Below are positions 53,699 to 64,000 of a stretch of 64,000 nucleotides of DNA, in pieces (position 1 is the stretch's first letter; each line of letters starts with the position of its first letter). The stretch is from CAWFMO01 sp963817065 (GTDB lineage Bacteria; Actinomycetota; Thermoleophilia; Solirubrobacterales; 70-9). The position numbers and the translations under genes were made by a program. Where the stretch lies: positions 186,001-250,000 of the forward strand of contig CAWFMO010000001.1 of assembly GCA_963817065.1 (NCBI GenBank), in the 5' to 3' direction. The notes beneath the pieces were generated by a model. It ran no database searches. It was given only the letters and a program-made list of their open reading frames with translations, and had not been told where the DNA came from.

Positions 53699-54840
53699 CA
53701 GGCCGTTGCCTTCACGGGTTCCCGGCTCGGCTCGCGCGGGCTCTCGACGTCCCAGCGGACGTCGAACCGCTCGAGCGCGGCGAGGAAGTCGCGCGGGTCG
53801 AAGGCCTGCGCCGGTGCCAGCGCGCCGCGTCCGCGGAAGCCCTTCGAGGCGGCGAGGATCGCTCCGCGCGCGACCGAGGCCGCGGTCAGGCCGTAGACGT
53901 CGGAGCCGGAGACGACCCCGCGCCGCGAGGCCTCCGCGCTGTGCGCGTCGCAGACGATCGTGAACCGGACCGCCCTTCGCTCCTCTTCGCTCGGGCCCTC
54001 CGGGAGCTTCGAGACCGCGAGCTCGAGCGCGCGCTTGATCGGCGTCCGCAGCGCGATCCCGAACGGACGCGCGAGCAGCGGCAGCAGCGTCGCCGCCGGG
54101 CCGGAGGCCATCAGCGAGGTGCTGATCGTCGTCTTCACGTTCTGGGTCGCGACGTGGCGCGGGACCGTGATCTGCTCGCCGGCGGGGTAGCGGATCATCC
54201 GCTGCCTGCCCTCCTCGGGGCCGAAGTCGAAGCTGCCGCGCCCGAAGCCGCCGTGCGACGGGCGCCAGGCGCCGTCGCGGTACTCGAGCGCCCCGCCCTT
54301 CATGATCTCGAGCGTCGAGAGCGTCGTGCCGCGGGTCGGGACGAAGCCGCGGCCGCCGTACGCGAGCGAGATCTCGCGCAACGGGCCCATCCCGTCGGCG
54401 GTCAGCGAGGCGATCATGTCGCCGGGCACGTAGTCGAAGCCCATCGCCGGGATCGCCGCCACCCGCTTGCGCTCGGCGTCGGCGCCGTAGCGGCGGAAGA
54501 TCATGTCCATGTAGGGCTGCTCGCCGGTCGTATCGAGGTAGTGGGTGCCCGTCTCGATCGCGGCCTTGAGCACCGGCTCGCCGCAGTGGGCGAACGGGCC
54601 GGCGCATGTGATCACCGCCGAGCAGTCGGCCATCAGCGAGCGCAGCGCGGCCGGGTCGTCAAGCGCCGCGGGCTGGACCCCGGCGACCTTGCCGACCTCC
54701 TCGGCGAGCGCCTCGAGCTTCGGCCGGCTGCGGCCGGAGAGCACGAACTCGGCCCCGGCCGTCGCGAGCTCGTGGGCGACGAGCCGGCCGGTGTAGCCGG
54801 TCGCGCCGTAGAGCGCGATCGGCCCGCGCTGCTTAGACAT
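53698..54840 (-). CDS. Saccharopine dehydrogenase-like (trans-acting enoyl reductase family)
   Basis: A protein of about 380 residues with an N-terminal NADP-binding motif (PIALYGATGYTGRLVAHELA), GRSRPKLEAL and AVITCAGPFAHCGEP, then HYLDTTGEQPYMDM. This order is that of mycobacterial trans-acting enoyl reductases (Rv2953/Rv2449c type), which reduce polyketide intermediates, and of saccharopine dehydrogenase-like proteins. ATG 54840 was chosen because the longer start (54876) would run into the divergent CBS promoter, and GAGGATGGG precedes it. No polyketide synthase is near, so another lipid or amino-acid substrate is possible. Confidence 0.82.
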   Translation of the reverse strand: MSKQRGPIALYGATGYTGRLVAHELATAGAEFVLSGRSRPKLEALAEEVGKVAGVQPAALDDPAALRSLMADCSAVITCAGPFAHCGEPVLKAAIETGTHYLDTTGEQPYMDMIFRRYGADAERKRVAAIPAMGFDYVPGDMIASLTADGMGPLREISLAYGGRGFVPTRGTTLSTLEIMKGGALEYRDGAWRPSHGGFGRGSFDFGPEEGRQRMIRYPAGEQITVPRHVATQNVKTTISTSLMASGPAATLLPLLARPFGIALRTPIKRALELAVSKLPEGPSEEERRAVRFTIVCDAHSAEASRRGVVSGSDVYGLTAASVARGAILAASKGFRGRGALAPAQAFDPRDFLAALERFDVRWDVESPREPSREPVKATA

Positions 54841-54877
54841 TCCCATCCTCATGTGTGCGTCGTGTGGCGATGACAAC

Positions 54878-54883
54878 TACGGT
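54878..54883 (+). promoter_or_regulatory. Probable -10 (TACGGT), leaderless CBS gene
   Basis: TACGGT is 6 nt before the ATG at 54890. No ribosome site precedes the start, consistent with a leaderless mRNA. Confidence 0.4.
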
Positions 54884-54889
54884 ATCGGC

Positions 54890-55336
54890 ATGCAGCTGCG
54901 GGAGATCATGACCGAGGGCGTCGTCACCGCTCCGGCCGAGGCCGACGTGCTGTCGGTCGCGCGCCAGATGCGCGACCGCGCGGTCGGATCGGTGATCGTC
55001 ACCGACCCAGAGGGCACGCCGACCGCGATGATCACCGACCGCGACCTCGCGGTGCGCGTGCTCGCCGACTCGCGCCCGGGCGCCGAGTCGATCGGCGACC
55101 ACGCTTCGCGGCCGCTGATCGGCGGTGAGCCCGAGATGGAGCTCGAGGAGGCCGCCGCGCTTATGGTCCGCCACCGGATCCGCAGGCTTCCGGTGCTCGA
55201 CTCCGGGCGCCTGATCGGCATCGTCACCCTCGACGACATCGCGGTCCGCAGCGGCAACCTCGAGGTGGCCCAGCGGATGACCGCCGAGGTGATCGAGGGC
55301 GCGCTCCCCGACTTCTTCTTCCACGACAGGGGCTAA
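54890..55336 (+). CDS. CBS domain-pair protein
   Basis: A 148-residue protein made almost entirely of two CBS motifs: REIMTEGVVTAPAEADVLSV with SVIVTDPEGTPTAMITDRDL, then DHASRPLIG with IRRLPVLDSGRLIGIVTLDDIA. Such stand-alone Bateman modules bind adenine nucleotides and report energy status or regulate partners. ATG 54890 was chosen over 54851 because a -10 box lies 6 nt before it and the extra N-terminus (MCASCGDDNYGIG) is not family-like. A membrane-protein gene starts 2 nt downstream, so the two are probably partners. Confidence 0.88.
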   Translation: MQLREIMTEGVVTAPAEADVLSVARQMRDRAVGSVIVTDPEGTPTAMITDRDLAVRVLADSRPGAESIGDHASRPLIGGEPEMELEEAAALMVRHRIRRLPVLDSGRLIGIVTLDDIAVRSGNLEVAQRMTAEVIEGALPDFFFHDRG

Positions 55337-55338
55337 CG

Positions 55339-56223
55339 GTGGGCAAGGAGCAGATCCTCGAGCGCGAGCGGCGCTGGGCCCGCCCGGTCGGAATCGCGGC
55401 GCTCGCCGGCGTTGCGCTGATCCTCGGCTCACTGTTCGTGGCCGGTCAGGCGTTCAGCGGCGACAGCGACGCCGAGGCGCTGCGCGACATCGCCGACGAC
55501 TCCTTCCCGCTGCTGATCGCCTACGCGATGCGCGGGCTCGGCTACCTGCTCTGGGCGCCGGCGCTGGTCTACCTGCTCCATGCCGCCTACGCGCGCGACC
55601 AGCGCGTTCGCCGCGGGCTCGCGCCCGCGATCATCGTCGGAGCGGTCTTCCTGTTCGCGTTCTCGGTCCTCACCTACATCGCGATCGACCAGGCGGCCAC
55701 CGACTTCGTCGCCGACGTCCCGGCGGACGCGACCGAAGACCAGCAGGAGGACCTCGCCGACGACAAGTTCGAGGAGAACAGCCTCCGCGACGTCGCCGCC
55801 GGGGTCAACTTCGGCGGCGCGATCGGGCTCGGCTTCGGCGCCCTCTACGCCTCGCTCTGGGCGATGCGCGCCGGGCTGCTGACCAGGTTCTGGGGCACGC
55901 TCGGGATGGCGACCGGCGCCGTCTTCCTGCTGATCCCGTTCGGGCTCTCGATCTGGATCATCTACGTCGGGATGCTGATCGGCCGCCTGCTGCCGGGCGA
56001 CCGCCCGCCCGCATGGGAGGCCGGCGAGGCGGTGCCCTGGCCCGGGGGCGGCGGGATGCTCGGCGGCGGGCCGCCGCGCGAGGACGACGGGGTCGTCGAG
56101 GGCAGCGGCCGCGAGGTCTCCGAGCCGGCGCTGCCGGAGCCCGACGCCGGCGACGGCAACGGCTCCGCCCCCGTCGGCGAGACCCAGGGCCAGCGGCGCA
56201 AGAAGCGCAAGCGCCGCGACTGA
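55339..56223 (+). CDS. Integral membrane protein of unknown function with basic C-terminus
   Basis: A 294-residue protein starting at GTG 2 nt after the CBS gene. It has about five transmembrane segments (IAALAGVALILGSLFVAG, LLWAPALVYLLHAAYA, AIIVGAVFLFAFSVLTYIAI, GLGFGALYASLWAM, GAVFLLIPFGLSIWIIYVG). An acidic loop (ATEDQQEDLADDKFEEN) lies after the third. The C-terminal cytoplasmic tail is Gly/Pro/Glu-rich and ends RRKKRKRRD. It is not in a family I can name with confidence. Coupling to a CBS protein suggests a nucleotide-responsive membrane component. Confidence 0.65.
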   Translation: MGKEQILERERRWARPVGIAALAGVALILGSLFVAGQAFSGDSDAEALRDIADDSFPLLIAYAMRGLGYLLWAPALVYLLHAAYARDQRVRRGLAPAIIVGAVFLFAFSVLTYIAIDQAATDFVADVPADATEDQQEDLADDKFEENSLRDVAAGVNFGGAIGLGFGALYASLWAMRAGLLTRFWGTLGMATGAVFLLIPFGLSIWIIYVGMLIGRLLPGDRPPAWEAGEAVPWPGGGGMLGGGPPREDDGVVEGSGREVSEPALPEPDAGDGNGSAPVGETQGQRRKKRKRRD

Positions 56224-56263
56224 GCGCTAGCCTCCACTTAATGACAGGGAAGTCAGGGACATC

Positions 56264-58276
56264 CTGAGGTCACGCGCGGTCTTCGCCGCGGCGATCGCTT
56301 TCGCGAGCCTGGCCGCCGCGCTGCCGGCCACCGCCGGTGCGGCGACGATCAGCTCCTCGACCCCGACGCCGCTCGCCGACGACTTCGCCGACAACGCCGA
56401 GTGCTCGCTGCGCGAGATGGTCCAGATCGCGAACACCGACAACGCCTCGGTCGAGGACGCCTGCACGGTCGACAACAGCCTGGGCGCCGACACGATCGAG
56501 CTCGGGGCCGGGATATACCCGCTGACGCGCACCGACGCCGTCGATACGGACGACAACACCATTGGTGATCTCGACGTCACCTCGCCGTTGACCGTGGTCG
56601 GCGACGGCGCCGCCGCGACAACGATCAGATCGAACTACATGGCGCCGGGACGCTCCTTTCACGTTCTCAGCTCGGGCGACCTCGACGTCCAGTCGTTGAC
56701 GATCACCGGAGCCCAATCCACGACCATTGAGGGCGGCGGCATCCTCGCCTGGGCGGGCTCGTCGCTTTCGCTGAACGCCGCCCGGGTGACCGGAAACAGA
56801 GCCGGCAACGGCGGCGGGATCTTCGCCTACGGCGACCTCTCGCTCGAGGACAGCCAGATCGACGACAACACCGCGCACGTCGAGTCCGGCGGCGGGATCC
56901 GGGCGGAGGGCCCTACCTTCTCGATCACCGACAGCGTCGTCGACAACAACCACGCCACCGGTATGACGGGCTTCGGCGGCGGCATCTACCTCGCGATCAC
57001 CTCGCCCAGCGGCGCGCCGACGATCACGAGATCGAGGATCACGAACAACGATTCGACGGCGTACGGCGGCGCGATCAGCTCGGGGTTCTTCGGCGACGGC
57101 ACGCTCTCGATCGACGACTCGCTGATCGAGGGCAACGTGGCGAGCTCGCCGACGAACAGCGCCCACGGCGGAGCGATCTACGTCTCGACCGACAACGTCG
57201 ATATCTCGCGCAGCGTCCTGCGTGACAACCACGCGCTGCACACGACGAACGCCCTCGGCCTGGCGGGCGGTGGCGCGATCTACGCCGATGTCTTCGTGCC
57301 CACCATCGTCCGGCTCTTCGACTCGGTCGTCGCCGACAACAGCGCCGAGACGCTGGATGGGATAACCCAGGCGACCGGCGGTGCGATCTACGACGCGGAC
57401 GGAGCCCTCGAGCTGCACAGGACGACGCTCTCGGGCAACTCGCTCAGCGGGCCGACGATGGCGGTCGGCAAGCAGATGGGCGGCGGGATCTTCATCGGGC
57501 CCAACGAGGGCAGCTTGCTGCTCGTCAACTCCACGGTCAGCGGCAACAGCGCTCCGAAGACCGTCGGCACTCCCGGTCAGGGGGGCGGGATCCACGTCGT
57601 CGATACCAATTCCGCCATGGCATTTCCGCAGACGACGGTGACGATCATCGGCTCGACGATCGCCGACAACGTCGCCGGCGATGTCGGGGGAGGCGCCGAT
57701 CCCGGCGACGACCTGACCCTCGAAGGAATGGCGGCCGCCTTCCCGCAGGTCATCGCCCGCGGGTCGATCATCGATGGTCCCGGCGGCGCCGAGAGCTGCG
57801 AAGCCGGCGCGCTGGGCGCGCTGGTCAGCGCCGGCCGCAACGTGGTCGTCGATCCCGCCTGCTTCACCGCGAGCACCGGCTCGGGCGATCTGCTCGGAAC
57901 CGGCGCCCAGCTTCAGCCGCTGGCTGCGAACGGCGCCGCGCCCGTCGGCGCGCCCGGCTTCCTCTCGCCGCTCGAGACTCGCGCGATCGCCGCCGGCTCG
58001 CCGGCCGTCGACCGCGTCCCGGTCGCCGAGTGCACGGCGGTCATCGGTGCGCTGACCCAGGATGGGCGCGGATCGCCGCGGCCCTCTCCCGCCGGCGGCG
58101 CCTGCGACTCCGGGGCCTACGAGCTCTTCACGGTGGTTCCACCGGTTCCAGGTCCCACGTCACCGCCGGCGGCCGCGGGCAAGAAGTGCAAGAAAAAGAA
58201 GAAGAAGAAGCGCGGCGGGGCCAAGAGCGCCAAGAAGAAAAAGAAGAAGTGCAAGAAGAAGAAACGGAAGCGATAG
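56264..58276 (+). CDS. Secreted CSLREA/choice-of-anchor Q beta-helix protein with Cys/Lys tail, probable CTG start
   Basis: A protein of about 670 residues. The first ATG is 56417, but the frame upstream encodes a normal signal peptide (RSRAVFAAAIAFASLAAAL, ending ATAGAA) and the CSLREA motif NAECSLREM, so CTG 56264 is the probable start. It is preceded by AGGGA and overlaps the TGA of a preceding eight-codon frame (ATG 56241). Residues about 90-560 are a right-handed beta helix with repeating GGGI and SxIxxN turns. The choice-of-anchor Q closing motif (DGRGSPRPSPAGGACDSGAYE, in parts) is followed by a very Lys-rich tail with two Cys (KKCKKKKKKKRGG, KKKCKKKKRKR). Confidence 0.82.
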   Translation: MRSRAVFAAAIAFASLAAALPATAGAATISSSTPTPLADDFADNAECSLREMVQIANTDNASVEDACTVDNSLGADTIELGAGIYPLTRTDAVDTDDNTIGDLDVTSPLTVVGDGAAATTIRSNYMAPGRSFHVLSSGDLDVQSLTITGAQSTTIEGGGILAWAGSSLSLNAARVTGNRAGNGGGIFAYGDLSLEDSQIDDNTAHVESGGGIRAEGPTFSITDSVVDNNHATGMTGFGGGIYLAITSPSGAPTITRSRITNNDSTAYGGAISSGFFGDGTLSIDDSLIEGNVASSPTNSAHGGAIYVSTDNVDISRSVLRDNHALHTTNALGLAGGGAIYADVFVPTIVRLFDSVVADNSAETLDGITQATGGAIYDADGALELHRTTLSGNSLSGPTMAVGKQMGGGIFIGPNEGSLLLVNSTVSGNSAPKTVGTPGQGGGIHVVDTNSAMAFPQTTVTIIGSTIADNVAGDVGGGADPGDDLTLEGMAAAFPQVIARGSIIDGPGGAESCEAGALGALVSAGRNVVVDPACFTASTGSGDLLGTGAQLQPLAANGAAPVGAPGFLSPLETRAIAAGSPAVDRVPVAECTAVIGALTQDGRGSPRPSPAGGACDSGAYELFTVVPPVPGPTSPPAAAGKKCKKKKKKKRGGAKSAKKKKKKCKKKKRKR

Positions 58277-58279
58277 CCG

Positions 58280-60256
<1,977 letters not shown>

Positions 60257-60367
60257 GCCCAAAAACTAAACAAGCGCATTTCTCTGGTACGTTTCCTCCC
60301 AAATAGTGGGTAGACACCCGGGACAGGGGCGTCTCCCACAAACGTCCTACTGAATTGGGGTTAGGAA

Positions 60368-61402
60368 ATGAATTGGGAGAGCATGAAAATCGTGGGAGCC
60401 ATCGCAGCGCTCGTCGCGGCGGTTACCCTTTTTATGGCTGCGTCCGCGACTGCGGCCGGGTCGAACGGAAAGATCGTCGGCGGTGGTCCCGCTTCGATCA
60501 ACTCGTATCCGCACCAGGTCGCTTTCGTCGATTACGCGTCGGGGAGCGGCAACCAATACTGCGGTGGGTCGCTTGTTCGCCCCAGGATCGTCCTCACGGC
60601 CGCGCATTGCGTAGCCGATGATCCTCCCGCGACGATCCTCGATGACACGGTCATCGCGGCGGCGACGAACTGGATCTCTGAGGGTGTGGAGGTCCCGATC
60701 GTCGACTTCGCTGCCCATTCTTCCTACAACGGGGACACCGCGGCCGGCTTTGATGTGGCCCTGGTTCTGCTCGGATCAGCGCCGGGTGGAACAACGATCA
60801 AGCTCGCCGGTCCCGATGAGACCAGCCTATGGGCGCCGGGCGTTGTCGCCACCGCAACCGGCTGGGGCAGGACGGTCGATGGTGATGCGAACTCATCGTC
60901 GGACACCCTGAAGTTCGCCAACCTGCCGATGCTTGACGACCCGTACTGCAACGTGGCGATTCAGCAGGTGTTCGGGCAGTTCTCGCCTCCGAGCATGGTC
61001 TGCGCCGGTTACGTGGCCGGTGGCCAGGACGCATGCCAGGGCGACTCGGGCGGTCCGCTCACGGTCCCGGCTGCCGGCGGTGAGGGTGGCGTCATTCGCC
61101 TCGCCGGCGTGACGAGCTTCGGCAACGGGTGCGCGTTGCCGAACAACCCGGGCGTGTACGCGCGCATCGGCCAAGATCCGCTCCAGGCGTGGGTCCAGCA
61201 GGTCGTCAACGCCAGCCCAGATCCGGGTGACGTAATCGGCTCCGGCGGATCGTTCCCCCCGCCCGATCCGTGTGCCTCGCTGAAGAAAAAGCAGAAGGCG
61301 CTCTGCTATTGCAAGACGAGGGCGACGAAGAAGGCACAGAAAAAGTGCAAGCGCAAGGTGATCAGGAAGTTCACGCGCAAGAAAGGCAAGCGCAGGAAGT
61401 AG
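60368..61402 (+). CDS. Secreted trypsin-like serine protease 1 with Cys/Lys tail
   Basis: A 344-residue S1 (trypsin/chymotrypsin) protease. A signal peptide (AAVTLFMAASATAA) precedes the activation-type start GKIVGGG. The catalytic triad is visible as His in VLTAAHC, Asp in FDVALVLL and Ser in CQGDSGGPL. The Asp (QDACQGD) six residues before the Ser indicates trypsin-like Arg/Lys specificity. After the domain, DPGDVIGSGG precedes a Cys-rich polybasic tail (DPCASLKKKQKALCYCKTRA and KKCKRK, ending KGKRRK). ATG 60368 or 60383 may be the start. Third positions hold somewhat more A/T than in the neighbouring genes. Confidence 0.88.
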   Translation: MNWESMKIVGAIAALVAAVTLFMAASATAAGSNGKIVGGGPASINSYPHQVAFVDYASGSGNQYCGGSLVRPRIVLTAAHCVADDPPATILDDTVIAAATNWISEGVEVPIVDFAAHSSYNGDTAAGFDVALVLLGSAPGGTTIKLAGPDETSLWAPGVVATATGWGRTVDGDANSSSDTLKFANLPMLDDPYCNVAIQQVFGQFSPPSMVCAGYVAGGQDACQGDSGGPLTVPAAGGEGGVIRLAGVTSFGNGCALPNNPGVYARIGQDPLQAWVQQVVNASPDPGDVIGSGGSFPPPDPCASLKKKQKALCYCKTRATKKAQKKCKRKVIRKFTRKKGKRRK

Positions 61403-61421
61403 GGAACGTCGGGCGAGCTTG

Positions 61422-61457
61422 GTTGGCGCGGGCGAGGAGTGCGGCGCCCGCGCCAAC
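61422..61457. terminator. Strong 13-bp hairpin after protease 1
   Basis: GTTGGCGCGGGCG (61422-61434) pairs perfectly with CGCCCGCGCCAAC (61445-61457) around a 10-nt loop, just after the stop of the first protease. There is no U-run. The remaining gap to 61646 has no gene-like frame. Confidence 0.65.
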
Positions 61458-61633
61458 TCAACACCGACCAGCATCAATTTGCATCGGTTGACCTCCGCAT
61501 CGGCAAACGGCCTCGCGACGAGGCGGTGGGCTGCTCGTGGAGATCGAGGCGGCCGTTAAAGACTCTATTCGCCGGCGTGGCGTCGCCTCACCACATGCAG
61601 AAAATCAACTGGACCGGGCCGGAGGGGCACTGG

Positions 61634-61639
61634 TATCTT
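61634..61639 (+). promoter_or_regulatory. Probable -10 (TATCTT), leaderless protease 2 gene
   Basis: TATCTT ends 7 nt before the GTG at 61647. There is no ribosome site between them. Confidence 0.4.
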
Positions 61640-61646
61640 CGTCGCT

Positions 61647-62663
61647 GTGAAGCGGACGGTGGGGATCATCGCGGTGGTTGCCTCGAGCGCGCTCGGGCTG
61701 CTCGCAGCGCCCGCGCTCGCCGCCGAGCAGAGCCCGAGGATCGTCGGCGGCTCGCCGGCCGACATCAACTTGCATCCGTGGCAGGTCGGGCTGCTGAACG
61801 GGCCGGTTGGCGGGGGCAACGTGGTCTGCGGCGGGTCGCTGATCCGGCCGCGGGTCGTCCTGACCGCCGCCCACTGCGTGAGCGGCTACGCGCCGAACCC
61901 CGGCCCGATCGACGACACCGACAGGGTCGTCGCCAACGCGAACGACTGGGTCACCCAGGGGACCGTCCACGACATCGGCTCGATCACCTTCCACCCCTCG
62001 TATCCAGGGGGGCAGCCTTCGTTCGACATCGCGCTGATCGTGCTCGACACGGCGGCGACGACGACCGGGCTGATCAAGCTCGCGGGACCCGACGAGATCA
62101 GCCTCTGGGCGGCGCAGGTGCAGGCGACCGTCACCGGCTGGGGGGCGACCTCGCAAGGGGGCAACCCGAGCCGGACGCTGCTCCAGGCGGTCGTCCCGAT
62201 GCAGTCCGACGCCTTCTGCACTTCGACCGTCGCCTCCTACAACCCATCGGTGATGGTCTGCGCGGGGTACCCCCAGGGCGGCATCGACGCCTGCCAGGGG
62301 GACTCGGGCGGCCCGCTGAGCGTGCCCGCGCCGGCGGGCGGCGAGGGCGGGGCGGTTCGCCTCGTCGGCTCGGTCAGCTTCGGATTCGGTTGCGCCCAGC
62401 CCAACAATCCCGGGGTTTACGCCCGCCTCGGCCAGGAGCCGCTCCAGGGCTACGTCCAGGCCGTGGTCAACGCGTCCCCCGATCCGGGCGACGTGATCGG
62501 TTCCGGTGGAGCACCGCCCCCGCCGCCCGCCGATCCTTGCGCCGGGCTGAAGAAGAAGAAGAAGCGCGCGCTCTGTGTCTGCAAGACCAAACCGACGAGG
62601 AAGGCGCAGAGGAAGTGCAAGCGCAAGGTGTTGAAGAAGTTCCGGCGCAAGAGGAAGCGCTAG
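61647..62663 (+). CDS. Secreted trypsin-like serine protease 2 with Cys/Lys tail
   Basis: A 338-residue S1 protease starting at GTG, paralogous to 60368-61402. The signal peptide (VGIIAVVASSALGLLAAPALA) is followed by RIVGGSPADIN. The triad is His in VLTAAHCVSG, Asp in FDIALIVLD and Ser in CQGDSGGPL, with the specificity Asp in IDACQGD. The shared DPGDVIGSGG spacer is followed by a tail with Cys pairs (DPCAGLKKKKKRALCVCKT, RKCKRK, ending FRRKRKR). The tail aligns with that of protease 1 despite the biased composition, so it is a conserved domain and not random low complexity. Confidence 0.88.
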   Translation: MKRTVGIIAVVASSALGLLAAPALAAEQSPRIVGGSPADINLHPWQVGLLNGPVGGGNVVCGGSLIRPRVVLTAAHCVSGYAPNPGPIDDTDRVVANANDWVTQGTVHDIGSITFHPSYPGGQPSFDIALIVLDTAATTTGLIKLAGPDEISLWAAQVQATVTGWGATSQGGNPSRTLLQAVVPMQSDAFCTSTVASYNPSVMVCAGYPQGGIDACQGDSGGPLSVPAPAGGEGGAVRLVGSVSFGFGCAQPNNPGVYARLGQEPLQGYVQAVVNASPDPGDVIGSGGAPPPPPADPCAGLKKKKKRALCVCKTKPTRKAQRKCKRKVLKKFRRKRKR

Positions 62664-62702
62664 CCGACCGCGACTCCGGGCTTCTCGCCGGTATCTAGGG
62701 GC

Positions 62703-63965
62703 ATGGAGATGACACGCAAGGGGATCGTTCTCGGGGTGCTGGCGCTGGCGCTCACCGCCGCGACCCCGGCGAGCGCCGAGCTCGCACCTTGGTCGCGGCG
62801 CCGACGGGCCGCTCGAGCAGCCTCCTGCGCGGGGCGGCAAGAGCCCCGGCGCGAGGATCGTCGGCGGAACGTTCACGACCGTCAACATCTGGCCCTACCA
62901 GGTCGCGCTCGTCAACGCGACCGGTGGCGGGACCGACCTCGACCGGCATTTCTGCGGCGGGATGCTGATCCGGCCGAGCATCGTGCTCACGGCGGCCCAC
63001 TGCGCGCGGCCGCCGTCGCCGCTCACCGAGGGCGACGACTACATCGTCGGCGGCGCGACCAAGCTTTCCGACGCCGCCCAGGGCTACCGGCGCCTGATCG
63101 TCGACGTCGAGGTCCACCCGGGTTTCGTCGGCAACGGCAACTTCGCCAACGACGTCGCGCTCCTGCTCCTCGATCAGCCCGCGCCGTCGCCGGTCGCGAC
63201 CCTCGCGGGCCCGGACGAGCTCAGCCTCTGGGCGGAGACGCGGTCGGTCTTCGTCACCGGCTGGGGCGCGGTGGCGGAGGGCGGCCCCGGGAGCGACGAC
63301 CTCAAGCAGGCGACGATCCCGATGCTCGGCGACACGCCCTGCGCGACGGGCTATGGCGCCGCCTTCGACCCGACGGTCATGACCTGCGCCGGCGTCCTCG
63401 CCGGCGGGACCGACAGCTGCCAGGGCGACAGCGGCGGGCCGCTTTCGGCGCGCGCGGCGGGCGGCGAGGGTGGAGCCTGGCGCGTCGCCGGGATCGTCAG
63501 CTTCGGTGTCGGCTGCGCCCGCCCGACGATCCCGGCGGTCTACAGCCGGATCGGCGACGCGACGCTCTCGAGCTTCATCCAGGGCGTGGTCAGCGCTTCG
63601 CCGGATCCGGGCGACGTGATCGGGTCGGGTGGCACCTTCACATGCGACCGCCGCACCGCGGTCGCCGACGGGACGACCTCCGGCAGTCCGCTGGTCGGAA
63701 CCGCCGCAAAGGACGTGATCTCCGGGCTCGAGGGCGATGACGTGATCGACGGCGGAACGGGGAAGGACGTCGTCTGCGGCGACGACGGGCGCGACAGGAT
63801 CAGCGGCGGCCCCGGGAGGGACAAGCTGATCGGGGGCCCCGGCAAGGACAAGCTATCGGGGGCCCCGGCAAGGACAAGCTGATCGGGGGCAAGGGCAAGG
63901 ACGTCTGCATCGGCAACGGCTCCCGCGACAAGGCCGTCGGCTGCGAGAAGCGCCGCTCGCTCTGA
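62703..63965 (+). pseudogene. Secreted trypsin-like protease 3 with RTX-like repeats, two frameshifts
   Basis: ATG 62703 opens a signal peptide (MTRKGIVLGVLALALTA, ending ASAELAP). The protease domain continues in another frame (ARIVGGTFTTVNIWPYQVAL; His in VLTAAHC, Asp in NDVALLLLD, Ser in CQGDSGGPL), reached only by skipping one base between about 62772 and 62850. At the 3' end, Gly/Asp-rich RTX-like repeats (SGLEGDDVIDGGTGKD) run into a second break near 63853: a tandem repeat unit reads AAGCTATCGG where its neighbours read AAGCTGATCGG, one G short. Restoring that base extends the protein to TGA 63963. Either two sequencing errors or a decaying gene. There is no Lys/Cys tail; the end is CEKRRSL. 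Confidence 0.7.
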
Positions 63966-63981
63966 CCCCGCGAGCGGGGTC
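63964..63981. terminator. Hairpin after protease 3
   Basis: GACCCCG (63964-63970) pairs with CGGGGTC (63975-63981) around a 4-nt loop, beginning inside the TGA of the repaired frame. Confidence 0.5.
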
Positions 63982-64000
63982 GGCTTCCGAGTGACGGGTT

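Noticed and set aside
58190..58276. AAG-rich microsatellite-like runs at gene ends
   Set aside because: They encode the Lys-rich tails, as at several other secreted genes, and are not non-coding repeats or CRISPR-like arrays. No spaced repeat array was seen anywhere.

Overview
The window is very GC-rich, with GTG and TTG starts, short intergenic gaps and gene families typical of Actinobacteria. A decaprenyl-phosphate phosphoribosyltransferase, an OdhA-type fused 2-oxoglutarate dehydrogenase, c-di-AMP riboswitches on NlpC/P60 genes, CSLREA/choice-of-anchor Q beta-helix proteins and many secreted proteins ending in Lys/Arg/Cys tails point to the class Thermoleophilia (Solirubrobacterales-like). 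The organism looks like an aerobic soil heterotroph. I saw no rRNA, tRNA, CRISPR array, transposase or phage gene.

Layout. 1-4899: an APC permease, divergent from an aminotransferase / alanine dehydrogenase / aldehyde dehydrogenase operon that fits amine (putrescine-like) catabolism. 4871-6865: a TrmO-like gene and two tandem NlpC/P60 genes, each behind its own c-di-AMP (ydaO) riboswitch. 6955-12219: an SDR, a secreted protein, aconitase, a structured non-coding stretch and a DUF3817 protein. 12230-18873: a five-domain 2-oxoglutarate dehydrogenase with built-in lipoyl domains, photolyase, a zinc ribbon and a secreted protein. 18939-23100: a fatty acyl-CoA reductase-like double SDR overlapping an alkyl-DHAP synthase-like gene (a candidate ether-lipid module), then DUF1697. 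23100-28986: PQQ-type sugar dehydrogenase, DPPR synthase, an acyl-CoA dehydrogenase pair and a neocarzinostatin-like secreted protein. 28999-38038: two small proteins, citrate synthase, PfkB kinase, quinone oxidoreductase, DEAD-box helicase, a two-component pair and an EamA transporter. 38035-44243: HAD phosphatase, APH-type kinase and ACAD10/11-type dehydrogenase, the three parts of human ACAD10 as separate genes, interleaved with two secreted proteins. 44264-53034: RibD-C reductase, RpiB, two paralogous unknowns, sulfotransferase, haloalkane dehalogenase, a flippase-like membrane protein, SDR and alpha/beta hydrolase. 53012-60256: a zinc-ribbon membrane protein, enoyl reductase, CBS protein, membrane protein, beta-helix protein and acetyl-CoA synthetase. 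60368-63981: three trypsin-like secreted proteases, the third broken by two frameshifts.

Together the central genes (acetyl-CoA synthetase, citrate synthase, aconitase, 2-oxoglutarate dehydrogenase, several acyl-CoA dehydrogenases) describe acetate and fatty-acid feeding of the TCA cycle. The most distinctive layer is the cell surface: eight proteins with unrelated folds share a Cys-flanked polybasic C-terminal tail that may be an undescribed anchoring or sorting signal. Other recurring signals are probable CTG start codons, probable leaderless promoters (TANNNT 6-9 nt before the start) and two terminators built on one identical 22-nt core.
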